64,000 nucleotides of DNA from an uncultured Pelagibacteraceae bacterium (GCA_902526565.1 CABZLP010000001.1:1-64000), one strand, 5' to 3'. Shown: positions 1 to 8,133, counted from the first letter of the stretch. The notes: generated by a model from the sequence alone, not told the origin. Numbers and translations are program-made.

Positions 1-606
1 TTAAATGCTGGACTTGGCTTTAGAACATTAACAAACAACGATAGTGCAGTCCTAGGGATAAATATTTTTCACGATTATGAATTTGACGAAGGTCATCAAA
101 GAGGAAGTATTGGTGTTGAGTATTTAGCCAGTAATTTTCAAATTTACGCAAATCTTTACGACCGTTTATCAGAAAGAGTGAGCTATACTTCTGGATCTTC
201 AACTATTCTTGAAGAAGTTGTAAATGGCTATGATTACTCAATTGTGGGAACGGCTCCTTATCTGCCTTGGGCTAAAGTTGTTTATACTGGATACAGTTGG
301 GACAGACAAGGAGCGGATTTAGAAGGCAACAGAATGTCACTTGAAGCTAACCTGCATCAGGGTATTATTTTTGAGTACGGAAAAAATGATATTGATGATA
401 GTTCAAATGATGAAGATTTTTATAAGCTAACTTTTAAGTGGCCTAATGATAAATCAACCCCAACCATCTTCAATGAAACGATCTCTGAAAATATTTTTCC
501 GCTAGTCGATATGTCAGACAAAATGTTAGGTAAAGTAAGAAGAACAAATAATATAATTACTCAAAAGACAGGCGAAGGTGGAGTGATAATAACCAGAGGT
601 ACCTAA
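1..606 (+). CDS. Inverse autotransporter beta-barrel protein, 5'-truncated by window
   Basis: The reading frame is open from base 1, so the N-terminus and signal peptide lie outside the window; the ORF track begins only at an internal GTG (178). The visible 201 residues resemble the beta-barrel domain of intimin/invasin-type inverse autotransporters (IAT_beta): an early LGFRTL segment, then GINIFHDYEFDEGHQR, then a later NGYDYSI...YLP segment like the barrel of intimin. It is a clear paralogue of the complete protein at 8134-9021; about half of the first 40 alignable positions are identical by eye. The protein stops soon after the barrel linker (KVRRTNNII), so no passenger domain is fused. 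The next gene starts 2 bases after the stop, which suggests translational coupling. The family call is fairly sure; what it exports or displays is unknown. Confidence 0.8.
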   Translation, partial: LNAGLGFRTLTNNDSAVLGINIFHDYEFDEGHQRGSIGVEYLASNFQIYANLYDRLSERVSYTSGSSTILEEVVNGYDYSIVGTAPYLPWAKVVYTGYSWDRQGADLEGNRMSLEANLHQGIIFEYGKNDIDDSSNDEDFYKLTFKWPNDKSTPTIFNETISENIFPLVDMSDKMLGKVRRTNNIITQKTGEGGVIITRGT

Positions 607-608
607 AC

Positions 609-1676
609 ATGAGTCATATTGTTAAATTATTTCTTCTAAAAATAACAATTCTTTTATTCGCATTAACTAATGCCATAGCAAATTCAAATGTATCTCAAGC
701 ATGGACTTATGGAGCTTATGGAACACCTACTGTATTCAAGGTCAAACCGCTATCTATGGAACTATGTGAGTCTTTTGATATTTCGACAGGAATATGCAAT
801 GGAGCAAACGATGTTACATTTACACCAAATGTAACAGAAGATGATGGCAGATGCGATCTCGCGGGTGTATCTCCAGGGGCTGTAGCTTGTACAGCTGCTG
901 GTACAGACGGCATTCCTAAAAATGTAACTTTTAATTATATGAAGGCAACTATTTCCAGAACAATGTGGTTAACAGGATCAGTAGAACCAAAAGATGCTAA
1001 TGGAGATACGATCCAATGGCAAAGTAATTCAAATTATAATGGAAATTTAAGCCAATGTGTAACAAACATCTCCAATACGAATACAAATGGATCATCCGCA
1101 CCACTTGGCTCAACATCAGGAACTCCAAGTGAACAAGCGATATATTTTCTGAATGGACCTGGTAATGATGACTACTCTGGTAATGCTAGTACTGCATCTT
1201 GGTCAGAAGCAAGAGGCAATAGTCAAGATAACCCTCAAGCTACCCCAGACTGGAATGCAGGTTGTAACTCAGGTGATTTTGCTACTTTTCAAGAATTAGA
1301 ATTTGCTTCAGTCTCTATACTTGATACAGCTGGCTATACATCAACAACAACTTCCTCATGTGGGAATTATAGTTATTATAATGATTACTCTGGCGTATGG
1401 CAGGAAGATGGTACTGGCAACGAAATTACCAGGCAGATAATCTGGCAGGGGGGACTATCATCTTCCGATGAAGGTCTAGTTATGATTTATAAACTAACTT
1501 CTCCCTATACAAGAACATCAGATACACCTCCTACACTTAATATGGCATTTGATGTCACTGGCGGACTAAGGGCACAATTTGCGCAATATACTGCTGATGA
1601 AGATCCAAGTCCAGGGACAGAATTCTGCACCCTTGATGTAGGACGCCCATCAGTTACGATCACTATATCAGATTAA
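609..1676 (+). CDS. Sec-exported Cys/Ser/Thr-rich partner of the IAT barrel (unknown function)
   Basis: I do not recognise a named family. The 355-residue protein begins with a signal peptide (hydrophobic LFLLKITILLFAL, likely cleavage after AIA near residue 24). The mature part is rich in Ser, Thr, Asn and Gly, with several Cys residues, and looks like an extracellular or cell-surface protein. It resembles the product of 7270-8130 at two places: an N-terminal segment with ELC and a second Cys about ten residues on, and a C-terminal segment (PTLNMAFDV ... VTITISD) matching TTITMSFNV ... QAVISTD. Both proteins end in a short IS-x-D strand. It starts 2 bases after the barrel gene, so the two are probably co-translated. 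Inference: it is a separately encoded substrate or partner of the barrel. Confidence 0.75.
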   Translation: MSHIVKLFLLKITILLFALTNAIANSNVSQAWTYGAYGTPTVFKVKPLSMELCESFDISTGICNGANDVTFTPNVTEDDGRCDLAGVSPGAVACTAAGTDGIPKNVTFNYMKATISRTMWLTGSVEPKDANGDTIQWQSNSNYNGNLSQCVTNISNTNTNGSSAPLGSTSGTPSEQAIYFLNGPGNDDYSGNASTASWSEARGNSQDNPQATPDWNAGCNSGDFATFQELEFASVSILDTAGYTSTTTSSCGNYSYYNDYSGVWQEDGTGNEITRQIIWQGGLSSSDEGLVMIYKLTSPYTRTSDTPPTLNMAFDVTGGLRAQFAQYTADEDPSPGTEFCTLDVGRPSVTITISD

Positions 1677-1710
1677 ATCTATAGACTAAAAATTATATGT
1701 AATTTATAAG

Positions 1711-1738
1711 TTTTCACTGCTTTCAATATTTATATAAT
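1711..1738 (+). promoter_or_regulatory. Possible sigma70 promoter of tRNA-Thr
   Basis: A perfect -10 box TATAAT (1733-1738) is preceded, after 16 bases, by TTTTCA (4 of 6 match to the -35 consensus). The expected transcript start near 1745 lies about 10 bases before the mature tRNA 5' end. The surroundings are AT-rich, so a chance match is possible. Confidence 0.45.
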
Positions 1739-1754
1739 TATTGAATGCCTCTTA

Positions 1755-1830
1755 GCCCCTATAGCTCAATTGGTAGAGCAATTGATTTGTAATCAATAGG
1801 TTCGCGGTTCAAGTCCGTGTGGGGGCACCA
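1755..1830 (+). tRNA. tRNA-Thr (anticodon TGT)
   Basis: The cloverleaf can be folded by eye: a 7-bp acceptor stem GCCCCTA/TGGGGGC (one G-T pair), D arm GCTC...GAGC, anticodon stem ATTGA/TCAAT with loop TTTGTAA giving anticodon UGU, T arm CGCGG-TTCAAGT-CCGTG, and an encoded CCA end. A decayed copy of its 3' half lies in the same orientation at 2191-2227, which points to past use of the gene as an attachment site. Confidence 0.97.
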
Positions 1831-1862
1831 CTTAATTACAAAAACTACTTCTCATTAATTAA

Positions 1863-2135
1863 TCAATCAAGCTCGACTGCGACTGTACCCATCATTCCAC
1901 CTGTTGTGGTCATGCCTACAGCTTTACCAGCCGCTGCTCTAATTTCATCGATGTTAGCTTTAACTTGTTCTTCACTGCTCCAGATAGTCATCGTTCTAAG
2001 TGTTTTTTCGCCCGTGACTGTTGCACGCATATTAGTCGCTCCGTGCTTTTTCATCTCAGGCCAGAAACCTTTCATATTTTCAACGGCATTTTCAATATTT
2101 CCGTCAAATTCCCAATCGGTAAAAGATACAAACAT
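1863..2135 (-). CDS. Small protein, possibly dimeric alpha/beta-barrel (ABM-like) fold
   Basis: This encodes 90 residues, beginning MFVSFTDWEF. The pattern of a beta strand, a helix with conserved-looking EN and WPEM, a strand (MRATVTGEKTLRTMTIWSS), then helix EEQVKANIDEIRAAAGKA resembles small ferredoxin-like stress or monooxygenase-type proteins, but I cannot name a family with confidence. No signal peptide or membrane segment is seen. The plus-strand ORF 1819-2166 over the same DNA begins inside the tRNA and has no domain logic, so the minus strand is preferred. The gene is the only one lying between tRNA-Thr and the tRNA 3' remnant, so it may be residual cargo of an integrated element. 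Confidence 0.65.
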   Translation of the reverse strand: MFVSFTDWEFDGNIENAVENMKGFWPEMKKHGATNMRATVTGEKTLRTMTIWSSEEQVKANIDEIRAAAGKAVGMTTTGGMMGTVAVELD

Positions 2136-2190
2136 TTATTACTCCATATTTTTTAATAATAACTAAATAGTATACTAACCAATTAACTTA

Positions 2191-2227
2191 TAATCAATAG
2201 GTTCGCGGTCAAGAGTGGGGACGCCAT
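2191..2227 (+). repeat. Decayed copy of tRNA-Thr 3' half (att-like direct repeat)
   Basis: Bases 2191-2209 (taatcaataggttcgcggt) are identical over 19 bases to 1790-1808 of the tRNA-Thr gene, starting in the anticodon loop. The match continues with small deletions through the T loop (tcaag), the acceptor strand (gtgggg) and a CCA-like end (cgcca). It cannot fold as a tRNA because the 5' half is missing. Same orientation and a 3'-half origin are what is left when an element integrates at a tRNA 3' end. Confidence 0.85.
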
Positions 2228-2234
2228 TAAAAAA

Positions 2235-2861
2235 TTAATCTGTATAGCCGTTAATTGATTTAGTAGTAGGGCTTTTAGTAATAGTTTTATTATCTTTCAG
2301 AGTTTTGAAAAAATAATCACCAATCATATTTGTAATGCCCCAATTGTAATTTTCATTATGAAAGTGATGACTCATATGCGCATCACGAAGATTCTTGCCA
2401 ATTTTGGTTAAAGGTTTATAGTTTTTTGAATGGTGCGCTAAATGAATCCACTCGTACCAAAGATGATAGATAAGGTGTCCAGTAAATGGAACCATGGCAG
2501 CACCAAAACTCCAAAAAATTAATGAATAAAATAAATAAACCTGACCGTATGTGTAAATTAGATACCTCCAAGGTGCGAACTGAAGTTTTATGTTATCCGG
2601 ATCGCGATGATGTCCATGATGAAGAACTATTTGGTATCTTCTATACCAACCATCTTTTTTTGTAAGCTCAACATGTAGCTGGTATTTGTGAACATACCAT
2701 TCATAAAATGGAGCGAGTAAAATTGGAATAAATATCCAAATTAGATAGTCATTTATAAGGCTAGTATTGAATATGTAAAATGCACCAAATACAGCCATCA
2801 AGATAAAGCCGATAACGGTTGAATGAGAAAAATAATTTTTGAATACGCTACTCATATGCAT
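2235..2861 (-). CDS. Fatty acid hydroxylase / sterol desaturase family membrane protein
   Basis: This 208-residue integral membrane protein has the His-box pattern of the di-iron fatty acid hydroxylase superfamily: HKYQLH (58-63), HHGHH (81-85), H-x(2)-AHH near 140-144, and HMSHHFH (162-168). Hydrophobic segments lie near residues 13-31, 37-50 and 101-125. Related proteins hydroxylate or desaturate lipids, sterols or carotenoids at the membrane; the substrate here cannot be read. Because retinal-type pigment is expected (proteorhodopsin at 9271), a carotenoid substrate is a possibility but only a guess. The ATG at 2855 (MSSVFKN) is an alternative start two codons in. It lies downstream of formate dehydrogenase, separated by a strong hairpin. 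Confidence 0.85.
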   Translation of the reverse strand: MHMSSVFKNYFSHSTVIGFILMAVFGAFYIFNTSLINDYLIWIFIPILLAPFYEWYVHKYQLHVELTKKDGWYRRYQIVLHHGHHRDPDNIKLQFAPWRYLIYTYGQVYLFYSLIFWSFGAAMVPFTGHLIYHLWYEWIHLAHHSKNYKPLTKIGKNLRDAHMSHHFHNENYNWGITNMIGDYFFKTLKDNKTITKSPTTKSINGYTD

Positions 2862-2865
2862 ATTA

Positions 2866-2893
2866 TATAGGACGGAATTTCTTCCGTCCTATA
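2866..2893 (-). terminator. 12-bp perfect hairpin between fdh and hydroxylase gene
   Basis: Arms tataggacggaa (2866-2877) and ttccgtcctata (2882-2893) pair perfectly around a 4-base loop. It follows the formate dehydrogenase stop and directly precedes the hydroxylase start. There is no clean U-run after it on the minus strand, so it may be a weak terminator, a processing or stability element, or a translation control structure for the downstream gene. Confidence 0.5.
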
Positions 2894-2903
2894 GAAAAAT
2901 CAA

Positions 2904-4103
2904 TTATTTTTTTTGGTACTTAGCCGCTTCTTCAGAGCCACCTGTTGCAGTCCCTTTACTGTAGGAGTGGGCCCCCATGCCAGCTAGTTCGCCATTTTGA
3001 ACAATAAGATATGGATCTCTTATAGGTGAACCATCAAAGAAACATTCAAGGATTTCTCTTACACCTGCGGCATATCTTGCTTGCGCAGACAGCGACGTTC
3101 CTGAGGTGTGCGGAGTCATTCCGTGATGAGGCATTGTTCTCCATACATGATCATTTGGTGCTGGCTGAGGAAACCATACATCTCCTGCATAACCACTAAT
3201 CTGACCAGATTCAAGTGCACGGGCAATTGCGTCTTTATCGCAAATTTTACCTCTAGCAGTGTTTACAATGTATGCTCCTCTTTTCATCTTACTTATTAAT
3301 TCATCGTTAAACATATGCTCGGTTTCAGGGTGCAGTGGACAGTTAATCGTTACTACATCACAAACCTTTACCATAGACTCAACTGACTCATGAAAAGTAA
3401 GGTTTAATTCTTTTTCAACTTCATCAGGTAGTTTATGTCGATCAAAGTAATGCATATGTACATCAAAATGTTTTAATTTTCTAAGAGCATCTAAGCCAAT
3501 ACGACCAGCTGCAACGGTACCAACATGCATACCCTCAAGGTCATAAGAACGTTGAACAGCATCAGCAATATTCCATCCACCCTCATTAATAATTCTATGC
3601 TGATTATGGTAATCTCTGACTAAAGATAAAATCTGCATAACAATGTGCTCTGCAACCGATCTTGAGTTACAAAAAGTTACCTCTACAACATCAACTTTAC
3701 GATCCATTGCAGCTTGTAAATCAACATGATCTGATCCAATTCCTGCTGTAATGGCCATTTTAAGATTTAAGGCTGTCTCCATCTTTTCCCTTGTTAGATA
3801 GTAAGGAAAAAAGGGTTGAGATATAACTACATCTGCATCAATTAATTCTTTATCAGCTTGACAGTCATCGCCGTCTTTATCAGATGTAACAACTAGTGTA
3901 TGCCCAGCATCCTCAAGAAACTTCCTTAGACCAAGTTCACCTGATACACAGCCTAATAATTCTCCAGGTGTAAAATCTATTGCTTTAGGTGATGGAAGTG
4001 TCATGCCATCAGGATACTTATCTAATTTTGGGATATCATCTAATGCATACTTTGATGGCATGCCACCTTTTGGATCGTCATATAAAATGCATAAAATCTT
4101 CAT
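2904..4103 (-). CDS. fdh: NAD-dependent formate dehydrogenase
   Basis: This oxidises formate to CO2 with reduction of NAD+ (EC 1.17.1.9), without metal cofactor, in the cytoplasm. The 399-residue protein aligns almost without gaps to the methylotroph (Pseudomonas sp. 101) enzyme as I remember it, and the known residues fall at the same numbers: Asn146, Asp221 (NAD specificity), Arg284, Gln313 and His332, with the Rossmann segment VGTVAAGRIG near 194-203. The C-terminal GAHSYSKG tail of that family is also present. A strong Shine-Dalgarno (aggaga) precedes the ATG, and a promoter-like pair lies at 4149-4177. It probably yields NADH from formate made by one-carbon metabolism. Confidence 0.97.
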   Translation of the reverse strand: MKILCILYDDPKGGMPSKYALDDIPKLDKYPDGMTLPSPKAIDFTPGELLGCVSGELGLRKFLEDAGHTLVVTSDKDGDDCQADKELIDADVVISQPFFPYYLTREKMETALNLKMAITAGIGSDHVDLQAAMDRKVDVVEVTFCNSRSVAEHIVMQILSLVRDYHNQHRIINEGGWNIADAVQRSYDLEGMHVGTVAAGRIGLDALRKLKHFDVHMHYFDRHKLPDEVEKELNLTFHESVESMVKVCDVVTINCPLHPETEHMFNDELISKMKRGAYIVNTARGKICDKDAIARALESGQISGYAGDVWFPQPAPNDHVWRTMPHHGMTPHTSGTSLSAQARYAAGVREILECFFDGSPIRDPYLIVQNGELAGMGAHSYSKGTATGGSEEAAKYQKK

Positions 4104-4148
4104 TACTTTCTCCTATTTAATAATCTTGAATATTCAATTTTCCGAGTG

Positions 4149-4177
4149 ACTATGTCTTTAATTAATGTGGACGTCAA
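4149..4177 (-). promoter_or_regulatory. Likely sigma70 promoter of fdh
   Basis: On the minus strand TTGACG (4172-4177, 5 of 6 match) is followed after 17 bases by CATAGT (4149-4154, 4 of 6 match). The implied leader to the fdh ATG is about 40 bases and contains a good Shine-Dalgarno at 4109-4114. Confidence 0.5.
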
Positions 4178-4190
4178 TTATAATTCATTA

Positions 4191-4940
4191 CTAATTCATA
4201 AAAGATGGATCCAATTTTTCCATCTTTCTTCTGACTGCAGGCCATAAAAGTGCCCCTGCCATGCCTTGCGTAGCTTCACCTTGCTGTCTTGTAGTTTCGA
4301 TTGCCTCGGGTGATGGATTATTTAATTCTAATTTACCTGCCATTGCACGAACTTGGTAAGTACACGCTCTTTCTAAAAAATAGATATAAGTAAAGGCATC
4401 TGCAACATTTTTACCCGCAGCTAAAGTACCGTGATTTCGTAAAATCATTAAATTTTTATCCCCTAAATCAGCAACAAGTCTTTTCTTCTCATCCTCAAGT
4501 AGTGCAACTCCCTCATAATCGTGATAAGCAATTTGGTTGCGAACAAGCATTCCAGTTTGTGCTAAGGGTAAGAGACCATCTTTTAAAGAAGCAACCGCGA
4601 CACCATCATCAGAATGTAGATGAACAATACAATGAGCATCGCTTCTTGCTTCATGAATAGCGCTATGAATAATAAATCCAGCTGGATTAATAGGATTGTT
4701 AGTCTCACTGATAATCTTGCCGTTAATATCAACTTTTACTAAGTTTGAAGCTGTTATTTCATCAAACAAAAATCCATACGGGTTTATTAAAAAATGATCT
4801 TCGGTGCCGGGAACTCTTGCAGATATATGAGTAAAAATTAAATCATCCCATCCAAAGTAAGGTATTGTTCTATAAAAGGCCGCTAGATCCACTCTTACAT
4901 CCCATTCTTCTTTTGAAACTGAATTTTTTACATCAACCAT
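4191..4940 (-). CDS. Class II aldolase/adducin family protein
   Basis: This 249-residue cytoplasmic protein has the class II aldolase fold signature: an N-terminal SARVPG-type segment, the metal-binding HLH (107-109) in IVHLHSDDG, and a second ligand His in RNHG (about 170). Members cleave or epimerise phosphorylated sugars, but many proteins of this length group have unknown substrates. Its start codon overlaps the end of glpK by 8 bases, so the two are co-transcribed and probably coupled. That context hints at triose or other sugar-phosphate chemistry, which remains inference. Confidence 0.88.
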   Translation of the reverse strand: MVDVKNSVSKEEWDVRVDLAAFYRTIPYFGWDDLIFTHISARVPGTEDHFLINPYGFLFDEITASNLVKVDINGKIISETNNPINPAGFIIHSAIHEARSDAHCIVHLHSDDGVAVASLKDGLLPLAQTGMLVRNQIAYHDYEGVALLEDEKKRLVADLGDKNLMILRNHGTLAAGKNVADAFTYIYFLERACTYQVRAMAGKLELNNPSPEAIETTRQQGEATQGMAGALLWPAVRRKMEKLDPSFMN

Positions 4941-6432
4941 TGCTTATTAGTCTTTCTATTGTTTTCTTCCAGCCATCATAGAATTGTTCAGCTTGATCAA
5001 TTGAAATTTCTGGCTCAAATATCTGATCAGTTTTCCATAATTTTTCTACGTCCGCAACATCTTTGTATATACCAGCATAAATGCCTGCTAAGTACGCCGC
5101 TCCAATCGCCGTAGATTCTTGGTTCGCCGGTTTTTCTATTTTTACCTGCAATATATCAGACAAAAATTGCATCATCAAATTGTTACTTGTCATTCCTCCG
5201 TCAACTCGAATTGTAAACTTCTCTCTCGTGAGATTTGAGTCTTTTAAGAGACACTCAAATAAATCTCTGGTTTGAAAACAAATAGATTTGAGAGCTGCCA
5301 TCGCTATATCAGCTTTTGTGGTATCTCTTGTAATACCTGAAATTTGACCTCTAATGTTTGATCTCCAATAAGGGGCTCCTAAACCAGTAAATGCTGGTAC
5401 AAAATGTATATCATTAGAACTTTTGGTGGCTAAGCCCTCAACCTCAGATGCTTTATTAAAAAATTGAAGTTCATCACGCATCCATTGCACAACTGTTCCA
5501 GCATTAAATATACTTCCTTCAATAGCGTAATTCTTAATTCCATTAATGTTATAAGCTATTGTGGAAAGGAGGTTAGATTGTGATTTTATAATATTACTTC
5601 CTGTATTCATTAGTAAAAAGCAGCCTGTACCATATGTTGATTTTACCATACCTTCTTTAAAGCATGACTGACCAACTGAAGCTGCTTGCTGATCTCCAGC
5701 TACTCCACCAATTTGAATTTCGTTTCCAAAAAAGTCAGAAGCAATTTTACCAAAATCATCAACTGATCTTTTAACACGTGGAAGGATATTCTTTGGTAAT
5801 GCAAATATATCTAATAACTCTTCATCCCAATTATCTTCTACAATATTGTAGAGCATGGTTCTTGATGCGTTAGTTACATCGGTAGAGTGTTCGGATCCTT
5901 TCGTAAAATTCCAAATCAACCATGTATCTATTGTTCCAACTAATAAGTTGCCCTTATTGAGACATTCTTTTGCTTCCAGAATATTTTCTATAATCCACTT
6001 TATTTTTGTAGCAGAAAAATATGGATCAATGACTAATCCTGTTTTTGATATGATTGTTTGTATAAGGTTTTTCTCTTTAAGTTCGTTGCAATAATTTTCT
6101 GTGCGTCTATCCTGCCAGACAATGGCATTATAAACTGGTTTACCAGTCAATTTATCCCAAGCGACGATTGTTTCTCTTTGATTAGTGATGCCTGCTACGG
6201 CGATATCTTGCGCATTAATTTTAAGCTCTTCTAAAACTTGCTTGATTGAGTTAGTTGTTGTTTTTATTATTTCGAGAGGATCATGCTCAACCCATCCATT
6301 ATCAGGATAACATTGCTTAAATTCAATATTATTTTGAGCAAGTATTTCCCCATTTTCATTTAAAATTAAGGCTCTTGAACTTGTCGTCCCTTGATCTATT
6401 GAGAGAATATAACCACTTAATGACATATGCAC
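4933..6432 (-). CDS. glpK: Glycerol kinase
   Basis: This phosphorylates glycerol with ATP to sn-glycerol 3-phosphate. At 499 residues it has the usual family length. Seen motifs: SIDQGTTSSRA near residue 11 (ATP loop of the FGGY sugar kinases), GITNQRET and VWQDRRT (substrate site), GGVAGDQQAA, and the C-terminal DGGMTSNNLMMQ signature. Two in-frame ATGs lie at the start (MHMSLSG); the second is equally plausible. No glpF or glpD is next to it; it forms an operon with the aldolase family gene, which overlaps its 3' end. Confidence 0.96.
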   Translation of the reverse strand: MHMSLSGYILSIDQGTTSSRALILNENGEILAQNNIEFKQCYPDNGWVEHDPLEIIKTTTNSIKQVLEELKINAQDIAVAGITNQRETIVAWDKLTGKPVYNAIVWQDRRTENYCNELKEKNLIQTIISKTGLVIDPYFSATKIKWIIENILEAKECLNKGNLLVGTIDTWLIWNFTKGSEHSTDVTNASRTMLYNIVEDNWDEELLDIFALPKNILPRVKRSVDDFGKIASDFFGNEIQIGGVAGDQQAASVGQSCFKEGMVKSTYGTGCFLLMNTGSNIIKSQSNLLSTIAYNINGIKNYAIEGSIFNAGTVVQWMRDELQFFNKASEVEGLATKSSNDIHFVPAFTGLGAPYWRSNIRGQISGITRDTTKADIAMAALKSICFQTRDLFECLLKDSNLTREKFTIRVDGGMTSNNLMMQFLSDILQVKIEKPANQESTAIGAAYLAGIYAGIYKDVADVEKLWKTDQIFEPEISIDQAEQFYDGWKKTIERLISNG

Positions 6433-6505
6433 TTATTAATAAATTTTGATGTTCAAATAATGAGCATTTTAAGATAAAGAATTACTTTTTAGTAGGTAAA
6501 TTAAT

Positions 6506-7273
6506 ATGAATTTAAATAATCCAGTTTTTTTAGCATCCAGCAATGACGAGGCCATCAAACAAAAAAGGTCTTTAGAGGAAAAATACGGAAAAAATACATT
6601 AGATAACGCGGATGTTATCGTTGTATTGGGTGGTGATGGATTTATGCTTGAGGCAATAAAGGATCGTATGTCTCAAAACCTTCCTCTCTTTGGTTTAAAT
6701 TACGGAAGCATTGGATTTTTGATGAACTCTTCAAATCAAAACGATTTGGTAAATAGAATTAATCAGTCACAATCAATTAAAATATCTCCCTTGATGATGA
6801 AAGCAATAGGTGTCGACGGTGTTGTTCATGAAGCGATTGCTATTAATGAAGTTTCATTACTAAGAGAAACGCACCAAGCATCCAAAATAAAAATTTCAGT
6901 TGATGGTAAAATAAGGTTGGATGAACTAATCTGTGATGGAATATTAATTTCAACTCCATCTGGAAGTACAGCTTATAATTTATCGGCTCATGGTCCAATT
7001 CTGCCGATAAATGCAGATGTTCTTGCATTAACTCCTATAAGTGCTTTCCGACCTAGAAGATGGAAAGGTGCAATACTTAACAATGGGTCCAATGTAAAAT
7101 TTGAAATAATCGAGAGTAAGAAAAGACCTGTAAGTGCTGTGGCTGATAGTACTGAATTTAGAGATATCAGTTCTGTTGAAGTCCATCAAAGTAAAGATCA
7201 AGTTGTAGAACTTTTATTCGATAAGGATCATTCTTTTGACGAACGTATACTAAACGAACAATTTAAGTTTTAG
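6506..7273 (+). CDS. nadK: NAD kinase
   Basis: This makes NADP+ from NAD+ and ATP. The 255-residue protein carries the diagnostic GGDG (about 42-45), NYGSIGFLMN just after it, a NEV segment near 117, and the DGILISTPSGSTAYNLSAHG motif of the family. Length fits the short alphaproteobacterial form. The gene is divergent from glpK and converges on the exported partner gene 7270-8130, with a 4-base overlap of the stop codons. Confidence 0.95.
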   Translation: MNLNNPVFLASSNDEAIKQKRSLEEKYGKNTLDNADVIVVLGGDGFMLEAIKDRMSQNLPLFGLNYGSIGFLMNSSNQNDLVNRINQSQSIKISPLMMKAIGVDGVVHEAIAINEVSLLRETHQASKIKISVDGKIRLDELICDGILISTPSGSTAYNLSAHGPILPINADVLALTPISAFRPRRWKGAILNNGSNVKFEIIESKKRPVSAVADSTEFRDISSVEVHQSKDQVVELLFDKDHSFDERILNEQFKF

Positions 7274-8130
7274 TCGGTAGATATGACCGCCTGAAAGGGA
7301 CCGCTGCCAAAAACAATTCTATTTGAACCATTATTATACATTGACATACCCTCGCCAACATTGAATGACATTGTAATCGTAGTTGTAGTTTCTGTAAAAT
7401 TTACTGGTGATGCAAAGGTGGCTGCACCAAGAAGCTTATCAACGTCTGCATCATTTTCTGCCAAATAAGAATTAGTATCTATTAGATAACCCTTAATACT
7501 TGCTGAAGTCCCATTTAAATTATCTCCTTCTGCAGTTCCTGAAAAAGACCCACTATCAAAACTAGTTAATAGCTCAGTGAATTTTCCTGCAGTTATTTCA
7601 GAAGCTCCACATTCTGAGGTACCCGAAGGAACTGCGCCTGTTCCGTATGTGCCAGAACCACTTTTTGTCCCACAGTAAACGCCTGAATTACCATCCTGGT
7701 CTGTGACCGCTTCGTCAAATTGTAGTGATGCAGTTATTCCAAATGAATTATCTATCAACATAACTCCATGTGTATATGTGCCATTTGGAGGTCGAGTCAT
7801 TGTACCTGGTACATCTACAGTAGCATTCTGTTGAACTGAAAGGGTAGCCCCTGAACTTAATTCCCAGTTTTTATAACAATTGGATAAGTCCATTACAGTT
7901 GTAGTGGTAGGAGCGGCTGGCGCACTGGTGCATAAATACAGTTCATAAGCAATTATTTCATAAGCAGATGGGGCGCTTGCACAATATCCCTCGTCAATTA
8001 CTTCAGTCTTGTCATATATACCCCCTGTGATTGTACAACTATCAACGTGGCTATCAGCATAAGAAAAATTTATAGCTGACAAATTTATAACTAAAATTAA
8101 ATACAATAACTTTATAAATGATCTGGCCAT
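7270..8130 (-). CDS. Sec-exported Cys/Thr/Ser-rich partner of IAT barrel, second copy
   Basis: Function unknown. The 286-residue protein has a signal peptide (hydrophobic LLYLILVINLSA, cleavage likely after SYA near residue 25) and a Thr/Ser/Gly-rich mature part with several Cys. It shares with 609-1676 an N-terminal segment with Tyr/Lys-x-(hydrophobic) strands ending in ELYLC / SMELC, followed by a second Cys, and the C-terminal strand pair ending in ISTD / ISD. It starts 3 bases after the barrel gene 8134-9021, the same tight layout as in the first copy. Probably exported to the surface; adhesin-like or structural roles are possible but not shown. Confidence 0.75.
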   Translation of the reverse strand: MARSFIKLLYLILVINLSAINFSYADSHVDSCTITGGIYDKTEVIDEGYCASAPSAYEIIAYELYLCTSAPAAPTTTTVMDLSNCYKNWELSSGATLSVQQNATVDVPGTMTRPPNGTYTHGVMLIDNSFGITASLQFDEAVTDQDGNSGVYCGTKSGSGTYGTGAVPSGTSECGASEITAGKFTELLTSFDSGSFSGTAEGDNLNGTSASIKGYLIDTNSYLAENDADVDKLLGAATFASPVNFTETTTTITMSFNVGEGMSMYNNGSNRIVFGSGPFQAVISTD

Positions 8131-8133
8131 AAC

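Noticed and set aside
1819-2166. 115-residue plus-strand ORF
   Set aside because: It begins inside the acceptor stem of tRNA-Thr and lies opposite the more protein-like 1863-2135 minus-strand gene; composition looks like an antisense frame.
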